Shown here in pieces: positions 49,624 through 57,430 of a stretch of 64,000 nucleotides of DNA; position 1 is the stretch's first letter; each line of letters begins with the position of its first letter. This DNA comes from Anaerolineales bacterium (GTDB taxonomy: Bacteria; Chloroflexota; Anaerolineae; Anaerolineales; Villigracilaceae): the NCBI GenBank assembly GCA_016934715.1, contig JAFGSI010000041.1, positions 1-64,000 on the forward strand, written 5' to 3'. A model generated the notes under the pieces. It was given only the letters and a program-made list of their open reading frames with translations. It searched no databases and was not told the DNA's origin. A program made the position numbers and the translations under genes.

Positions 49624-51606
49624 ATGTTTTCCAAGCGTGTTCTTGCTTTCCTGCTGCTGGTCCTCCTGCTGGCCAGCTGCAGCGGGGTACCACCCGCTGC
49701 CACCCCTCTGCCCATCACTGCCCTGCTCAACGAAGTCGAGGGGCTGGTGGGATTCCGGAATCCAAGCCAGACCGAGTTCTACGTCGCCACCGAGGGGACC
49801 GGACTGCAGATCGGAGCCGAGATCCAAACCGGGTCCGACGGTCGCGCCCGCATGGACCTTGCCTCCGGGACCCTGATCCGGGTCGGGCCCAACAGCCTGT
49901 TCCAGTTCCAGGCCAATGAGCCGGCCGACGACGGCCTGCTGACCCGCCTGGTCCTGTCGGCCGGGCAGTTATGGGTTTCGCTGCGCGGCGGGGCCCTGGA
50001 GATCGAAACCCCATCCGGCGTCGCCTCGGTGCGCGGCTCCCACATGGCGGTCTGGGTCGACCCGGTGACCCAGGACGTGTGGGTTGACTGTCTCGAAGGC
50101 TGGTGCCAGGCTGAAAATCCATCCGGGGTCATGGACATGATCACCGGGGAGGGCTGCCTGCTCAACGCCTGGGACCCCGCCGCGAACGTCTCGCCTCCGC
50201 CGCCGGCCCTGCGTTACCTGACTCCTGAGGACATCCTCGAATTCCTGGCCAACAACCCCGAAATGCAGGAGCAGATGAACGCCATCCTCGCCACCGCCTC
50301 CGCCCTGCCGCCCTTGACCCCCGAACCGACCAGCACCCCGCTCGGCTCTTGCTTCGAACTGACCACCCCGGCCAACGGCGCCGAACTGCCTGCCAGCGGT
50401 CCGGTGACCTTCACCTGGAGCGAACAACCCGGAGCGTACAAATACATCCTCACCATCGTCAAGCCGGATGGAGCCCAGATCGCGCTCATCTCCTGGACCA
50501 ACAGCTACCAGAAGGATATGGCCCGCCTGCCAGAGGGCGGCACCTACCTGTGGCAGGTCACCGCCTACGATAACAGCCTCCGGCCGATCTGCACCGCCGG
50601 GCCGTTCACCTTCACCAAGCCCGAATCGAGTGCTCCCACCCAGCCCAACCCGACCGCCGGCCCCTGCACCATGATCCTGCAGGCCCCGGCCAACGGCGCC
50701 GAACTGCCCGCCAGCGGTCCGGTGACCTTCACCTGGAGTGAATACCCGGGCGCGTACAAATATATCCTCACCATCGTCAAGCCGGATGGCCGCGAGATTT
50801 CCGAGATCGTCTGGACCAACAGTTACCAGAAGGACATGTCGCAGTTGCCCCCTGCAGGCACCTACCAGTGGCAGGTGACCGCCTACGACGCCAACATCCA
50901 ACCGCTGTGTACCGCCGGGCCGTTCACCTTTACCAAGCCCGAATCGAATCCCAGCGACCCGCCGACCGCGGCACCGGGCAGTTGTGTGACCCTGCTGACC
51001 CCCGCCAATGGGGCCAGCCTGTCCGAGATCGGCCCGGTAGAATTCACCTGGAGCGCATACCCCGGGGCCTACAAGTACATCATCACCTTCTTCCCGCCCA
51101 ACACACCCCAGGTGACCTTCCTGGCCTGGACCCCCAGCCACCTGCGCTACATGGAGTCCTTCCCTGACGGTGGTACCTATAGCTGGACGATCACCGTCAA
51201 GGATCAACAGCTGCGTGACATCTGTACGACCGAGCCGTTCACCTTCACCAAACCCCAGTCCACGCTGCCCATCCAACCGCCTGCCGCCACGTCCGATCCC
51301 GGAACCGGAGGGGCTGCCTTCTGGAACCAGCAAGGTCCCGGCGGACTGCAGACCAGTTGCAACTCGCTGTATTTCTCGGTCAGCACTTCCCTGAGCGGGA
51401 TGATCAAGGTCATCTACTCGAAGACCAACAGCTCCCCCGACGGGAACAGTGACCCGCATCACATCATCGGCAACGGACCCGGGACAGGCGCCGGCAGCTT
51501 CGACTTCTCCGGCTACTCCGGGCAAACGATTTACTACCGCTTTGCCGTCATCAGCGGAGGCACCTACACCCATGATGGGCCGGTGTTCAGCTTCACCTGC
51601 CCCTGA
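49624..51606 (+). CDS. FecR-domain lipoprotein with three Fn3-like repeats
   Basis: This 660-residue protein is a larger paralogue of the preceding gene product. Parts: lipobox LASC with Cys19, FecR domain (about residues 30-150, with LRTG-like IQTGSDGRARMDL and EIETPSGVASVRGSHM), a linker, three Fn3-like repeats of about 105 residues (near 240-345, 346-450 and 451-550, each with PANGAxL, FTWS, YKYIxT and TFTKP), and a C-terminal beta domain. Repeats one and two are nearly identical even in DNA, which indicates recent duplication. Own promoter and terminator. It lies directly before the CHASE2 cyclase gene. Confidence 0.85.
   Translation: MFSKRVLAFLLLVLLLASCSGVPPAATPLPITALLNEVEGLVGFRNPSQTEFYVATEGTGLQIGAEIQTGSDGRARMDLASGTLIRVGPNSLFQFQANEPADDGLLTRLVLSAGQLWVSLRGGALEIETPSGVASVRGSHMAVWVDPVTQDVWVDCLEGWCQAENPSGVMDMITGEGCLLNAWDPAANVSPPPPALRYLTPEDILEFLANNPEMQEQMNAILATASALPPLTPEPTSTPLGSCFELTTPANGAELPASGPVTFTWSEQPGAYKYILTIVKPDGAQIALISWTNSYQKDMARLPEGGTYLWQVTAYDNSLRPICTAGPFTFTKPESSAPTQPNPTAGPCTMILQAPANGAELPASGPVTFTWSEYPGAYKYILTIVKPDGREISEIVWTNSYQKDMSQLPPAGTYQWQVTAYDANIQPLCTAGPFTFTKPESNPSDPPTAAPGSCVTLLTPANGASLSEIGPVEFTWSAYPGAYKYIITFFPPNTPQVTFLAWTPSHLRYMESFPDGGTYSWTITVKDQQLRDICTTEPFTFTKPQSTLPIQPPAATSDPGTGGAAFWNQQGPGGLQTSCNSLYFSVSTSLSGMIKVIYSKTNSSPDGNSDPHHIIGNGPGTGAGSFDFSGYSGQTIYYRFAVISGGTYTHDGPVFSFTCP
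50338..51250 (+). repeat. Three tandem in-frame repeats within the FecR lipoprotein gene
   Basis: Units of 318 and 315 bases recur, with the segment around the PANGAELPASG codons at 50366, 50684 and 51000. Units one and two share long identical stretches; unit three has diverged. The paralogue upstream has a single unit. Confidence 0.8.
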
Positions 51607-51660
51607 TGCTCCGTCTTGCCGGAAGGCTTACTGCTGATCCTGGGTACGTCACCAGAAATC

Positions 51661-51696
51661 AGGGCGTCGACAGGTTGTCGGCGCCCTCTTTTTTTT
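51661..51696 (+). terminator. Rho-independent terminator abutting the next promoter
   Basis: An 11-bp stem (AGGGCGTCGAC with GTCGGCGCCCT, one G-U pair) is followed by eight T. The T-run is directly followed by the -10 box of the cyclase gene. Confidence 0.9.
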
Positions 51697-51697
51697 A

Positions 51698-51703
51698 TAC
51701 AAT
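51698..51703 (+). promoter_or_regulatory. -10 box (TACAAT) of the cyclase gene, leaderless arrangement
   Basis: TACAAT ends six bases before the ATG at 51710, with no ribosome-binding site. It begins two bases after the T-run of the preceding terminator. Confidence 0.6.
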
Positions 51704-51709
51704 AGAGGC

Positions 51710-53578
51710 ATGAAAAATGCACACGCTCCCAGACGGCTTTCCCTGCGGCTCCTGCTACTGCTCGGTACAGCTTTCCTCCTGCTGGCCCATGAGATCGTCG
51801 CCGCGATCCCGAATCTGACCACCCCCATCGAGCGGATCGAGCTCTCGGTCCGTGACTCGTTCATGCGCCTGCGCGGCGTCCAGCCGCCCAGTGAACAGAT
51901 CGTGATCGTCGCCATCGATGATTTCTCCTTCAACTGGACCGGCTATCGCTGGCCCTGGCCGCGCACCTACCTGGCCCGGATCGTCGATTGGCTGGACGAC
52001 GCCGGGGCAGAGGTCATCGCCCTGGATATCTTCCTGTTCGAAGCCGACGACGAGCCGGGTGGGGATGAAGCCCTGGCAGCTGCCATCGCCCGCGCCCCCC
52101 ACGCGGTCACCGTCACCCAGATCTTCGCTGACGCGACCCAGGGCCTGCTGACCCGCAAGTTGCCCCTGCCGATCTATCGCGCAGGCCTGGATGGCATCGG
52201 AACGACGGTCGTCCACCGTGATGACGACGCTATCGTGCGTGGCGTGCGCGCCTATCAATACTACGGTGACGAGATCTACTTTAACTGGGCCTTCGAAGTG
52301 GCCGCCATCGCCATGGGCTCCGAACCGCCCTCCAACCCGTCTGCCACCGGCCTGACCTTGAACGGGGAGACGGTCCCGCTGAACGGTGGCCTGTTCCTGA
52401 TCGACTACGCCGGCCCGAGCAATACCTTCCCGACCTTCTCGGCCGCCAACGTCGCCGATGGCCTGGAAGATCCGCAGGATTTCGCCGGCAAGATCGTCCT
52501 GATCGGGGCCACCACCATGACCCTGCAGGATCTGTACCCGACACCCTTCTCGGCCAGCGAACAAACGCCCGGGGTCGAGATCGTGGCCAACGCCATCAAC
52601 AGCCTGCTGAACCACCAGTACCTGCGCCTCATGCCGCCCTGGGTGAGCCTGGTGATCATCCTGGTCATGACCCTGCTGGCCGGGTTGATCATCCGCACCC
52701 GCCGCCCCGGCCAGACGATCGGCCTGATGACCGCGGTCCTGCTCGGCTACTTCCTGATCGCCTACCTGGTGTACCTGCGCTCGGGCTGGACACTGCCGGT
52801 GACCGGGCCTCTGTTGATGCTCTTCCTGGGCGTGCTCCTGCCAACCACCGAGCAGGCCGTCTCCCAGGAAGTCGAGAAACGCCGCGTGCGCAGCCTGTTC
52901 ACCCGCTTCATCTCGCCCGAGATGGTCGACCAGTTGCTCGCCACCCAGGACATCAACTCGCTCAACAAGCGTGCCAACCTGACCATCCTGTTCTCCGATA
53001 TCCGCGGCTTCACCACCCTGTCCGAGAAACTCTCCCCGGAGGACGTGGTCGCCCTGCTCAACCCCTACCTGGAAGTCATGACCGACGTGGTCCACCAGCA
53101 CGGCGGCACGGTCGACAAATACGAGGGCGATGCCATCATCGCCTTCTTCGGCGAGCCGGTCCCGTACGCCGACCACGCCCTGCGCGCCGCCCGCACGGCG
53201 GTCGAGATGCGCGTCCGCCTGGCCGAGCTGCGCCAACGCTGGAAGGAGGAGGGCCGCTTCAGCGGCCGCTTCGAGATCGGCATCGGTCTCAACACCGGCG
53301 AGGCCTTCGTCGGCCTGATCGGCTCGGCCCAGCGCATCAATTACACCATCATCGGCGACAACGCCAACCTGGCCGCCCGCCTGCAGGACATGACCAAGAC
53401 CTACACCTGGCCAATCATCATCAGCAAAAGCACCGCCGAAGCGATCCAGGACGAGTTTGAGGTCGAGTTCGTCGAGGCGACCACCGTAAAGGGTAAGCGC
53501 GAGCCGGTCGAGATCTACAAGGTACTCGGCCGCAAGGGCGCCCCGGCATCCGAGCGCGTCCGTTCCTTCGAGAACTGA
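51710..53578 (+). CDS. CHASE2-domain adenylate/guanylate cyclase
   Basis: This 622-residue membrane sensor has a signal-anchor helix (residues 12-31), an extracytoplasmic CHASE2 domain (about 35-300, with IVIVAIDDFSF, RTYLARIVDWL, VIALDIFLFE and KIVLIGATTM), three transmembrane helices (about 309-328, 336-356, 361-378) and a class III cyclase domain (about 420-606). Both metal aspartates are present, D430 in LFSDIRGF and D474 in EGDAIIAFF, with K470 and the GDNANLAARLQ segment carrying the catalytic Asn and Arg. It should make cAMP in response to an envelope signal. The flanking FecR lipoproteins are typical partners. Confidence 0.92.
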   Translation: MKNAHAPRRLSLRLLLLLGTAFLLLAHEIVAAIPNLTTPIERIELSVRDSFMRLRGVQPPSEQIVIVAIDDFSFNWTGYRWPWPRTYLARIVDWLDDAGAEVIALDIFLFEADDEPGGDEALAAAIARAPHAVTVTQIFADATQGLLTRKLPLPIYRAGLDGIGTTVVHRDDDAIVRGVRAYQYYGDEIYFNWAFEVAAIAMGSEPPSNPSATGLTLNGETVPLNGGLFLIDYAGPSNTFPTFSAANVADGLEDPQDFAGKIVLIGATTMTLQDLYPTPFSASEQTPGVEIVANAINSLLNHQYLRLMPPWVSLVIILVMTLLAGLIIRTRRPGQTIGLMTAVLLGYFLIAYLVYLRSGWTLPVTGPLLMLFLGVLLPTTEQAVSQEVEKRRVRSLFTRFISPEMVDQLLATQDINSLNKRANLTILFSDIRGFTTLSEKLSPEDVVALLNPYLEVMTDVVHQHGGTVDKYEGDAIIAFFGEPVPYADHALRAARTAVEMRVRLAELRQRWKEEGRFSGRFEIGIGLNTGEAFVGLIGSAQRINYTIIGDNANLAARLQDMTKTYTWPIIISKSTAEAIQDEFEVEFVEATTVKGKREPVEIYKVLGRKGAPASERVRSFEN

Positions 53579-53596
53579 GAGCTCTGTCTCAAACAG

Positions 53597-53630
53597 GGCA
53601 GCGCGAATGGGGTACAATCTTCGCGCTGCC
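53597..53630 (+). terminator. Terminator hairpin with the next -10 box in its loop
   Basis: A perfect 11-bp stem (GGCAGCGCGAA at 53597-53607, TTCGCGCTGCC at 53620-53630) follows the cyclase gene. Its loop holds TACAAT (53613-53618), the probable -10 box of the lipoprotein gene that starts at 53642. Confidence 0.65.
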
Positions 53631-53641
53631 TGCTTTATGCC

Positions 53642-55774
53642 ATGAAACGCCTCCTGCCGATCCTGTTCACCCTCATCCTGCTGGCCGGCTGCCTGCCGGT
53701 CCCGCGTGCCAGCAGTCCATGGACCGCGGCCGACCTGCGCTATCTCGACCCGGCCGGGGACACCCCCACGCCCGCCACTGACATCCTGGCTGTGTATACC
53801 CGCACCACCGAGACGGATTTTGAGCTCCGGGTGGACCTGCTCGATATTTCCTTCGAGTCCGACTACCATTTCTTTATTTATCTCATCCCCTCTCCATCCA
53901 ACGGCGATCCCGCCGATCGGCAGATCGAGATCAGTCTCCCCCTGCACGGACCGGCCCACGTTTTTACCCGCGACCCCGAGATCGACGCCAGCCGGATCAT
54001 CCCCCGCGTCAGCCGCGATCCCTGGCTGGACACGGTGGTCGTCCGCCTGAACCGTCACCTTTTGCCGGAGTCTTTCACGCTGAATATTCTCACTCTGCGC
54101 ATCCTGCCCGATCAAATCAACGCACCTGACGATATTGCCACACACATCGCTCCCGACGGGGATGCCATCTCGAACCGCGCCCCGCTCTTGCTCGCATTCT
54201 GGGATGCATTCCCGGCCGCCACACCGGCCCAGGCGCTGCGCCGCTGGGACGGGGCGCATACCGGCCCGACCGGCGAGCGTCACGGTCTGCGCTACCTGCT
54301 CGAAGCCGCCGGCGATCACCGGATTCCACTGGTCCTGCTCGACCTGAAGACCCCCCCCAGCCTGGCCGCTCTGGACTACGTCGGCGGATTGGGCCTGGTC
54401 ACCGCGCTGGAGAGGCGCGGCCTGCTGCTCCTGCCAGACGTCGCTCCGGCCAGCCCAACCGCGGCCTGGCGGGCAATCAGCCGCCAGGCGGGCAACGATT
54501 TCTCCCTGCCTGACAGTCTTTTCATCTATGCACCAGGCCCGAACCCGCATCCCGCCCCCCTGGCGCGTTTCGCGTCCCTGCCAGATGCCGTCCACCTGGG
54601 CCGTTCCGGCTGGACACGCCTGATCCCTTTGCCAACTGGTGACGGCCTGGAGGCCACCGAGGACGGTCCCACGCTTGAGGTCCGCCAAGCGCTGATGGCT
54701 GCTGCCCTTTCGCACGACCCGGCCGACCTGGTCGTGCTCGGCGGCAGCCTGCCTGCCACAACCTGGGGCGATTCGGATATGGCCGACCCGACCATGGCCT
54801 GGATCGGCGCCCATCCCTGGATCCAGCCGCTCGATGCCGGCGACCTGTTGACATTTCCAACCGTTGCGACCCGTCTCTCCGAGCGGGCCGTCATGCCTGA
54901 TCCCTTCCTGGCCGAACTGCAGGCCGCCCCGTCGAACCCGCTCACCGACATCGCCTGGCAAACGTATTTCGTGCTATCAACGCCCACCGCCGACCCGGCT
55001 CTCCAGGCTCTGCGGGAGGTTTACCGTGGCCAGATCGGCATCCTGCTGGCTGCCAGCCGCTGGGCAGAAGAACCTTATCCCCGCCAGGACTGCAGCACCG
55101 ACCTCGACCTGGACGGCCAGACCGAATGCCTGCTGGCCAACCTGACTACTTTCGCAGTCCTCGAGACGGATGGGGCCCGCCTGTCGCATCTCTTCTACCT
55201 GGATGAAAACGGGCCCCACCAGTTGATCGGCCCGACGGTCCAGTTCCAGGTCGGGGTGAGTGACCCGTCCCTGTGGGATCTCACCGCCGGAGAGGCAGCC
55301 GACCCCGGTCAGGTGCTGGGCGCCTTCAGCGACCGTACCCTGACCTTCGCGCCCTACCGCCTCGCCGAAGAGAGGGCCGGGATGCTGGCCTTGACCAGCC
55401 TGGACGGAACCCGGACCAAGACTTTCACCCTCGCTGCGGCCGGCCTGACGGTCGGCTATCACAGCCCCGGGCCGGTGACGACCGTCCTGAACCTGGTTGT
55501 CGACCCCTGGCACTTCTTCCAGGCCGAAGCGGACTACACCGCCCGCCTGACCGCCACATCCTGGACCTGGGGGCCGGCCGCCGGTCCGCGTCTGACCGTG
55601 ACCAGCGCGGTGCCTTTCCTGGCCCAGGGCTTCACCGCTGCGACCCCCTTCCTCGGCGGTCCCGAAGACCCCGACCTGGCTTATCCCGTCGCCCATTACC
55701 TGCCATTCCCCGTCTCGCAGATGACCATCTACGCCCAGGGCGATTTCAGCGTGCAGCTGGCAGTGACAAGATAG
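53642..55774 (+). CDS. Large lipoprotein with a GH57-associated-like C-terminal region
   Basis: This 710-residue protein has a lipoprotein signal (lipobox LAGC, Cys18). The first 165 residues are beta-rich (DLRYLDPAGDTPTPATDILAV). The middle part (about 210-430) has alpha/beta character with IPLVLLDLKTPPSLAAL and may derive from a polysaccharide deacetylase or GH57-like barrel, but I see no catalytic motif. The region from about 450 has QDCSTDLDLDGQTECLLAN and FAVLETDGARLSHLFYLDE, which resemble the C-terminal part of some GH57-type proteins. A role in carbohydrate handling on the cell surface is possible and unproven. It follows the cyclase. Confidence 0.65.
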   Translation: MKRLLPILFTLILLAGCLPVPRASSPWTAADLRYLDPAGDTPTPATDILAVYTRTTETDFELRVDLLDISFESDYHFFIYLIPSPSNGDPADRQIEISLPLHGPAHVFTRDPEIDASRIIPRVSRDPWLDTVVVRLNRHLLPESFTLNILTLRILPDQINAPDDIATHIAPDGDAISNRAPLLLAFWDAFPAATPAQALRRWDGAHTGPTGERHGLRYLLEAAGDHRIPLVLLDLKTPPSLAALDYVGGLGLVTALERRGLLLLPDVAPASPTAAWRAISRQAGNDFSLPDSLFIYAPGPNPHPAPLARFASLPDAVHLGRSGWTRLIPLPTGDGLEATEDGPTLEVRQALMAAALSHDPADLVVLGGSLPATTWGDSDMADPTMAWIGAHPWIQPLDAGDLLTFPTVATRLSERAVMPDPFLAELQAAPSNPLTDIAWQTYFVLSTPTADPALQALREVYRGQIGILLAASRWAEEPYPRQDCSTDLDLDGQTECLLANLTTFAVLETDGARLSHLFYLDENGPHQLIGPTVQFQVGVSDPSLWDLTAGEAADPGQVLGAFSDRTLTFAPYRLAEERAGMLALTSLDGTRTKTFTLAAAGLTVGYHSPGPVTTVLNLVVDPWHFFQAEADYTARLTATSWTWGPAAGPRLTVTSAVPFLAQGFTAATPFLGGPEDPDLAYPVAHYLPFPVSQMTIYAQGDFSVQLAVTR

Positions 55775-55788
55775 ATCCTGCAGGCCAA

Positions 55789-55823
55789 TTGCGCGAATGT
55801 CTTTTTTGTGGTAAATTTTACAA
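55789..55823 (+). promoter_or_regulatory. rex promoter with a Rex-operator-like palindrome
   Basis: TTGCGC (55789-55794), 17 bp and TAAATT (55812-55817) form a possible promoter. The 18 bases TTGTGGTAAATTTTACAA at 55806-55823 cover the -10 box and match the Rex operator TTGTGAAnnnnTTCACAA at 11 of 14 defined positions. Rex would then repress its own gene when NADH is low. Confidence 0.6.
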
Positions 55824-55857
55824 AGAATATCATCTTTCGATCAGGGTTGATGAACAC

Positions 55858-56472
55858 ATGAAAGAAATCCCCGACATTATCGTCAGCAGGCTGCCCGTTT
55901 ACCTGCGCGCCCTGCGTCACATGCTGGCCCAGGGCAAACAGACCACCTCCTCGCAGGAACTGGGCGAGCAGGTCAGCGTCTCGGCAGCTCAGATCCGCAA
56001 GGACCTCTCCCAGTTCGGCGAGTTTGGCAAGCAGGGCACTGGATACAACATCGGTTTTCTGGTCGACAAGTTGCGCGAGATCCTGCATATCGACCGCGTC
56101 TGGGATGTGGCTGTTATCGGCATGGGCGACATCGGCCACGCCATCGCCCGTTACCATGGCTTCGCTGACCGCGGCTTCCGGGTGACAAGGATCTTCGACA
56201 ACGATCCAGCCAAGATCGGACAGCAGATCGGCGAGTTCGTTATCCAGGACACCGCCCAGTTGACCGAAACCATCCGCCAGGCCGGGATCAAGATCGCCAT
56301 GCTGTGCGTCCCGGCGACGCAGGCCCAGGCCGTGGCCGACCAGCTGGTCAAGGCCGGGGTGCAGGCGATCCTCAACTACGCCCCGATCAGCCTGGGGATG
56401 CCGGAAAGCGTGCGCGTCCAGAACATCGACCCGTCGATCGGTTTACAGCGCATGACCTATTACATGGAATAA
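55858..56472 (+). CDS. rex: Redox-sensing transcriptional repressor Rex
   Basis: This 204-residue protein is Rex. It has an N-terminal winged helix (residues 1-80; AAQIRKDLSQFGEFGKQGTGY is the family signature) and a Rossmann NADH-binding domain with GMGDIG (88-93) and a swapped C-terminal helix. Rex leaves DNA when the NADH/NAD+ ratio rises and so turns on fermentation and respiration genes. The ATG at 55858 gives the normal length. A Rex-like operator covers its promoter and another lies before the next gene, so an autoregulated redox switch is likely. Confidence 0.95.
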   Translation: MKEIPDIIVSRLPVYLRALRHMLAQGKQTTSSQELGEQVSVSAAQIRKDLSQFGEFGKQGTGYNIGFLVDKLREILHIDRVWDVAVIGMGDIGHAIARYHGFADRGFRVTRIFDNDPAKIGQQIGEFVIQDTAQLTETIRQAGIKIAMLCVPATQAQAVADQLVKAGVQAILNYAPISLGMPESVRVQNIDPSIGLQRMTYYME

Positions 56473-56483
56473 TGCACAGAGTC

Positions 56484-56511
56484 AAGCGGCGCACCCACAG
56501 CGCCGCTTTTG
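56484..56511 (+). terminator. Rho-independent terminator after rex
   Basis: A 9-bp stem (AAGCGGCGC with GCGCCGCTT) followed by TTTTGA lies 11 bases after the rex stop. Confidence 0.88.
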
Positions 56512-56543
56512 ATTCCGGCCTTTAGCGAATCTTCACAATGGGC

Positions 56544-56568
56544 TGATATATTGTGCCCATCTTCACGA
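56544..56568 (+). promoter_or_regulatory. Extended -10 promoter overlapped by a Rex-operator-like site
   Basis: TG-A-TATATT (56544-56552) is an extended -10 element. The 18 bases TTGTGCCCATCTTCACGA at 56551-56568 match the Rex operator at 11 of 14 defined positions and cover the start of transcription. A further TTCACAA half-site lies at 56532-56538. Confidence 0.55.
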
Positions 56569-56581
56569 ACAAGAGGCCAAC

Positions 56582-57430
56582 ATGAAACTTTTCGGCATTC
56601 GCCTGTTCCGCCCTAAAAGCATCTGGATCCGCAGACTGATCCAGCTCTTTTTCTTCGTCTTGATCGGATTGATCGCCATCAACCACAGCCTGACGGAGAG
56701 TGGCGCGGGCATCTCCTTCCTGAGCAGTGCTTCGCTACACGCCCTGTGCCCCTTCGGCGGCGTGGTCAGCCTTTACGAATACGCCACCAGCGGGACCTTT
56801 GTTCAGAAGATCCGCGACTCTTCCTTCGTGCTGATGACCATCGTTTTCGGGCTGGCAATCCTGTTCGGGCCGGTCTTCTGTGGCTGGGTCTGCCCGCTGG
56901 GGACGGTCCAAGAATGGACCGGAAAGTTCGGCCGCAGGCTGTTCGGGGTCAAACGCTACAACCATTTCATCCCCATTAAGATGGACAGGGTCCTGCGTTA
57001 CGCCCGCTACGGCGTGCTGGCCTGGGTGCTGTACGTCACCGCCCAGAGCGGCAGGCTGATCTTTCAGAGTTACGACCCCTATTTTGCCCTGTTCAACTTC
57101 TGGACCGGGGAAGTGGCCGCCAGTGCCCTGCTGATCCTCGGCCTGAGCCTGGGCCTGAGCCTGATCGTCGAGCGCCCGTGGTGCAAGTACGCCTGCCCCT
57201 ACGGGGCGCTGCTCGGGCTGAGCAACCTGCTGCGGGTCTTCAGCATCCGCCGCGCCGTGTCGACCTGCCGGGCTGACGGCGCCTGCCAGACCCTGTGCCC
57301 GATGAACATCCCGGTCGACGATCTCAAGGTCGTGCGGGATCATCAGTGCATCACCTGCCTGGAATGCACCTCGGAGGCCTGCTGCCCGGTCAAGGGCACA
57401 GTCGTCCTGGCTGCCGGAGAAATCGAATGA
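56582..57430 (+). CDS. 4Fe-4S polyferredoxin-type membrane protein (NapH/CcoG-like)
   Basis: This 282-residue protein has about five transmembrane helices and four groups of cysteines. Two are CxxxCP-type motifs at helix ends (FCGWVCPLG and WCKYACPYG), as in NapH, NosR and YccM-like proteins; the C-terminal soluble part has CRADGACQTLCP and CITCLECTSEACCP for two 4Fe-4S clusters. It should pass electrons between a quinol or donor and an exported or cytoplasmic acceptor. AGAGG lies before the ATG. A Rex-like site covers its promoter. The next gene overlaps its stop, so the two form an operon. Confidence 0.9.
   Translation: MKLFGIRLFRPKSIWIRRLIQLFFFVLIGLIAINHSLTESGAGISFLSSASLHALCPFGGVVSLYEYATSGTFVQKIRDSSFVLMTIVFGLAILFGPVFCGWVCPLGTVQEWTGKFGRRLFGVKRYNHFIPIKMDRVLRYARYGVLAWVLYVTAQSGRLIFQSYDPYFALFNFWTGEVAASALLILGLSLGLSLIVERPWCKYACPYGALLGLSNLLRVFSIRRAVSTCRADGACQTLCPMNIPVDDLKVVRDHQCITCLECTSEACCPVKGTVVLAAGEIE

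Noticed and set aside
49969-51573. A 534-codon minus-strand frame
   Set aside because: It mirrors the FecR lipoprotein gene and repeats with the same period as the plus-strand Fn3-like units, as a shadow frame must.
51755-54961. A 1068-codon open frame on the minus strand, the longest in the window
   Set aside because: It runs antisense through the CHASE2 cyclase and the following lipoprotein gene, both of which have clear motifs. Long antisense frames are expected in DNA this GC-rich. The translation is Gly/Asp/Gln-rich without any family motif.
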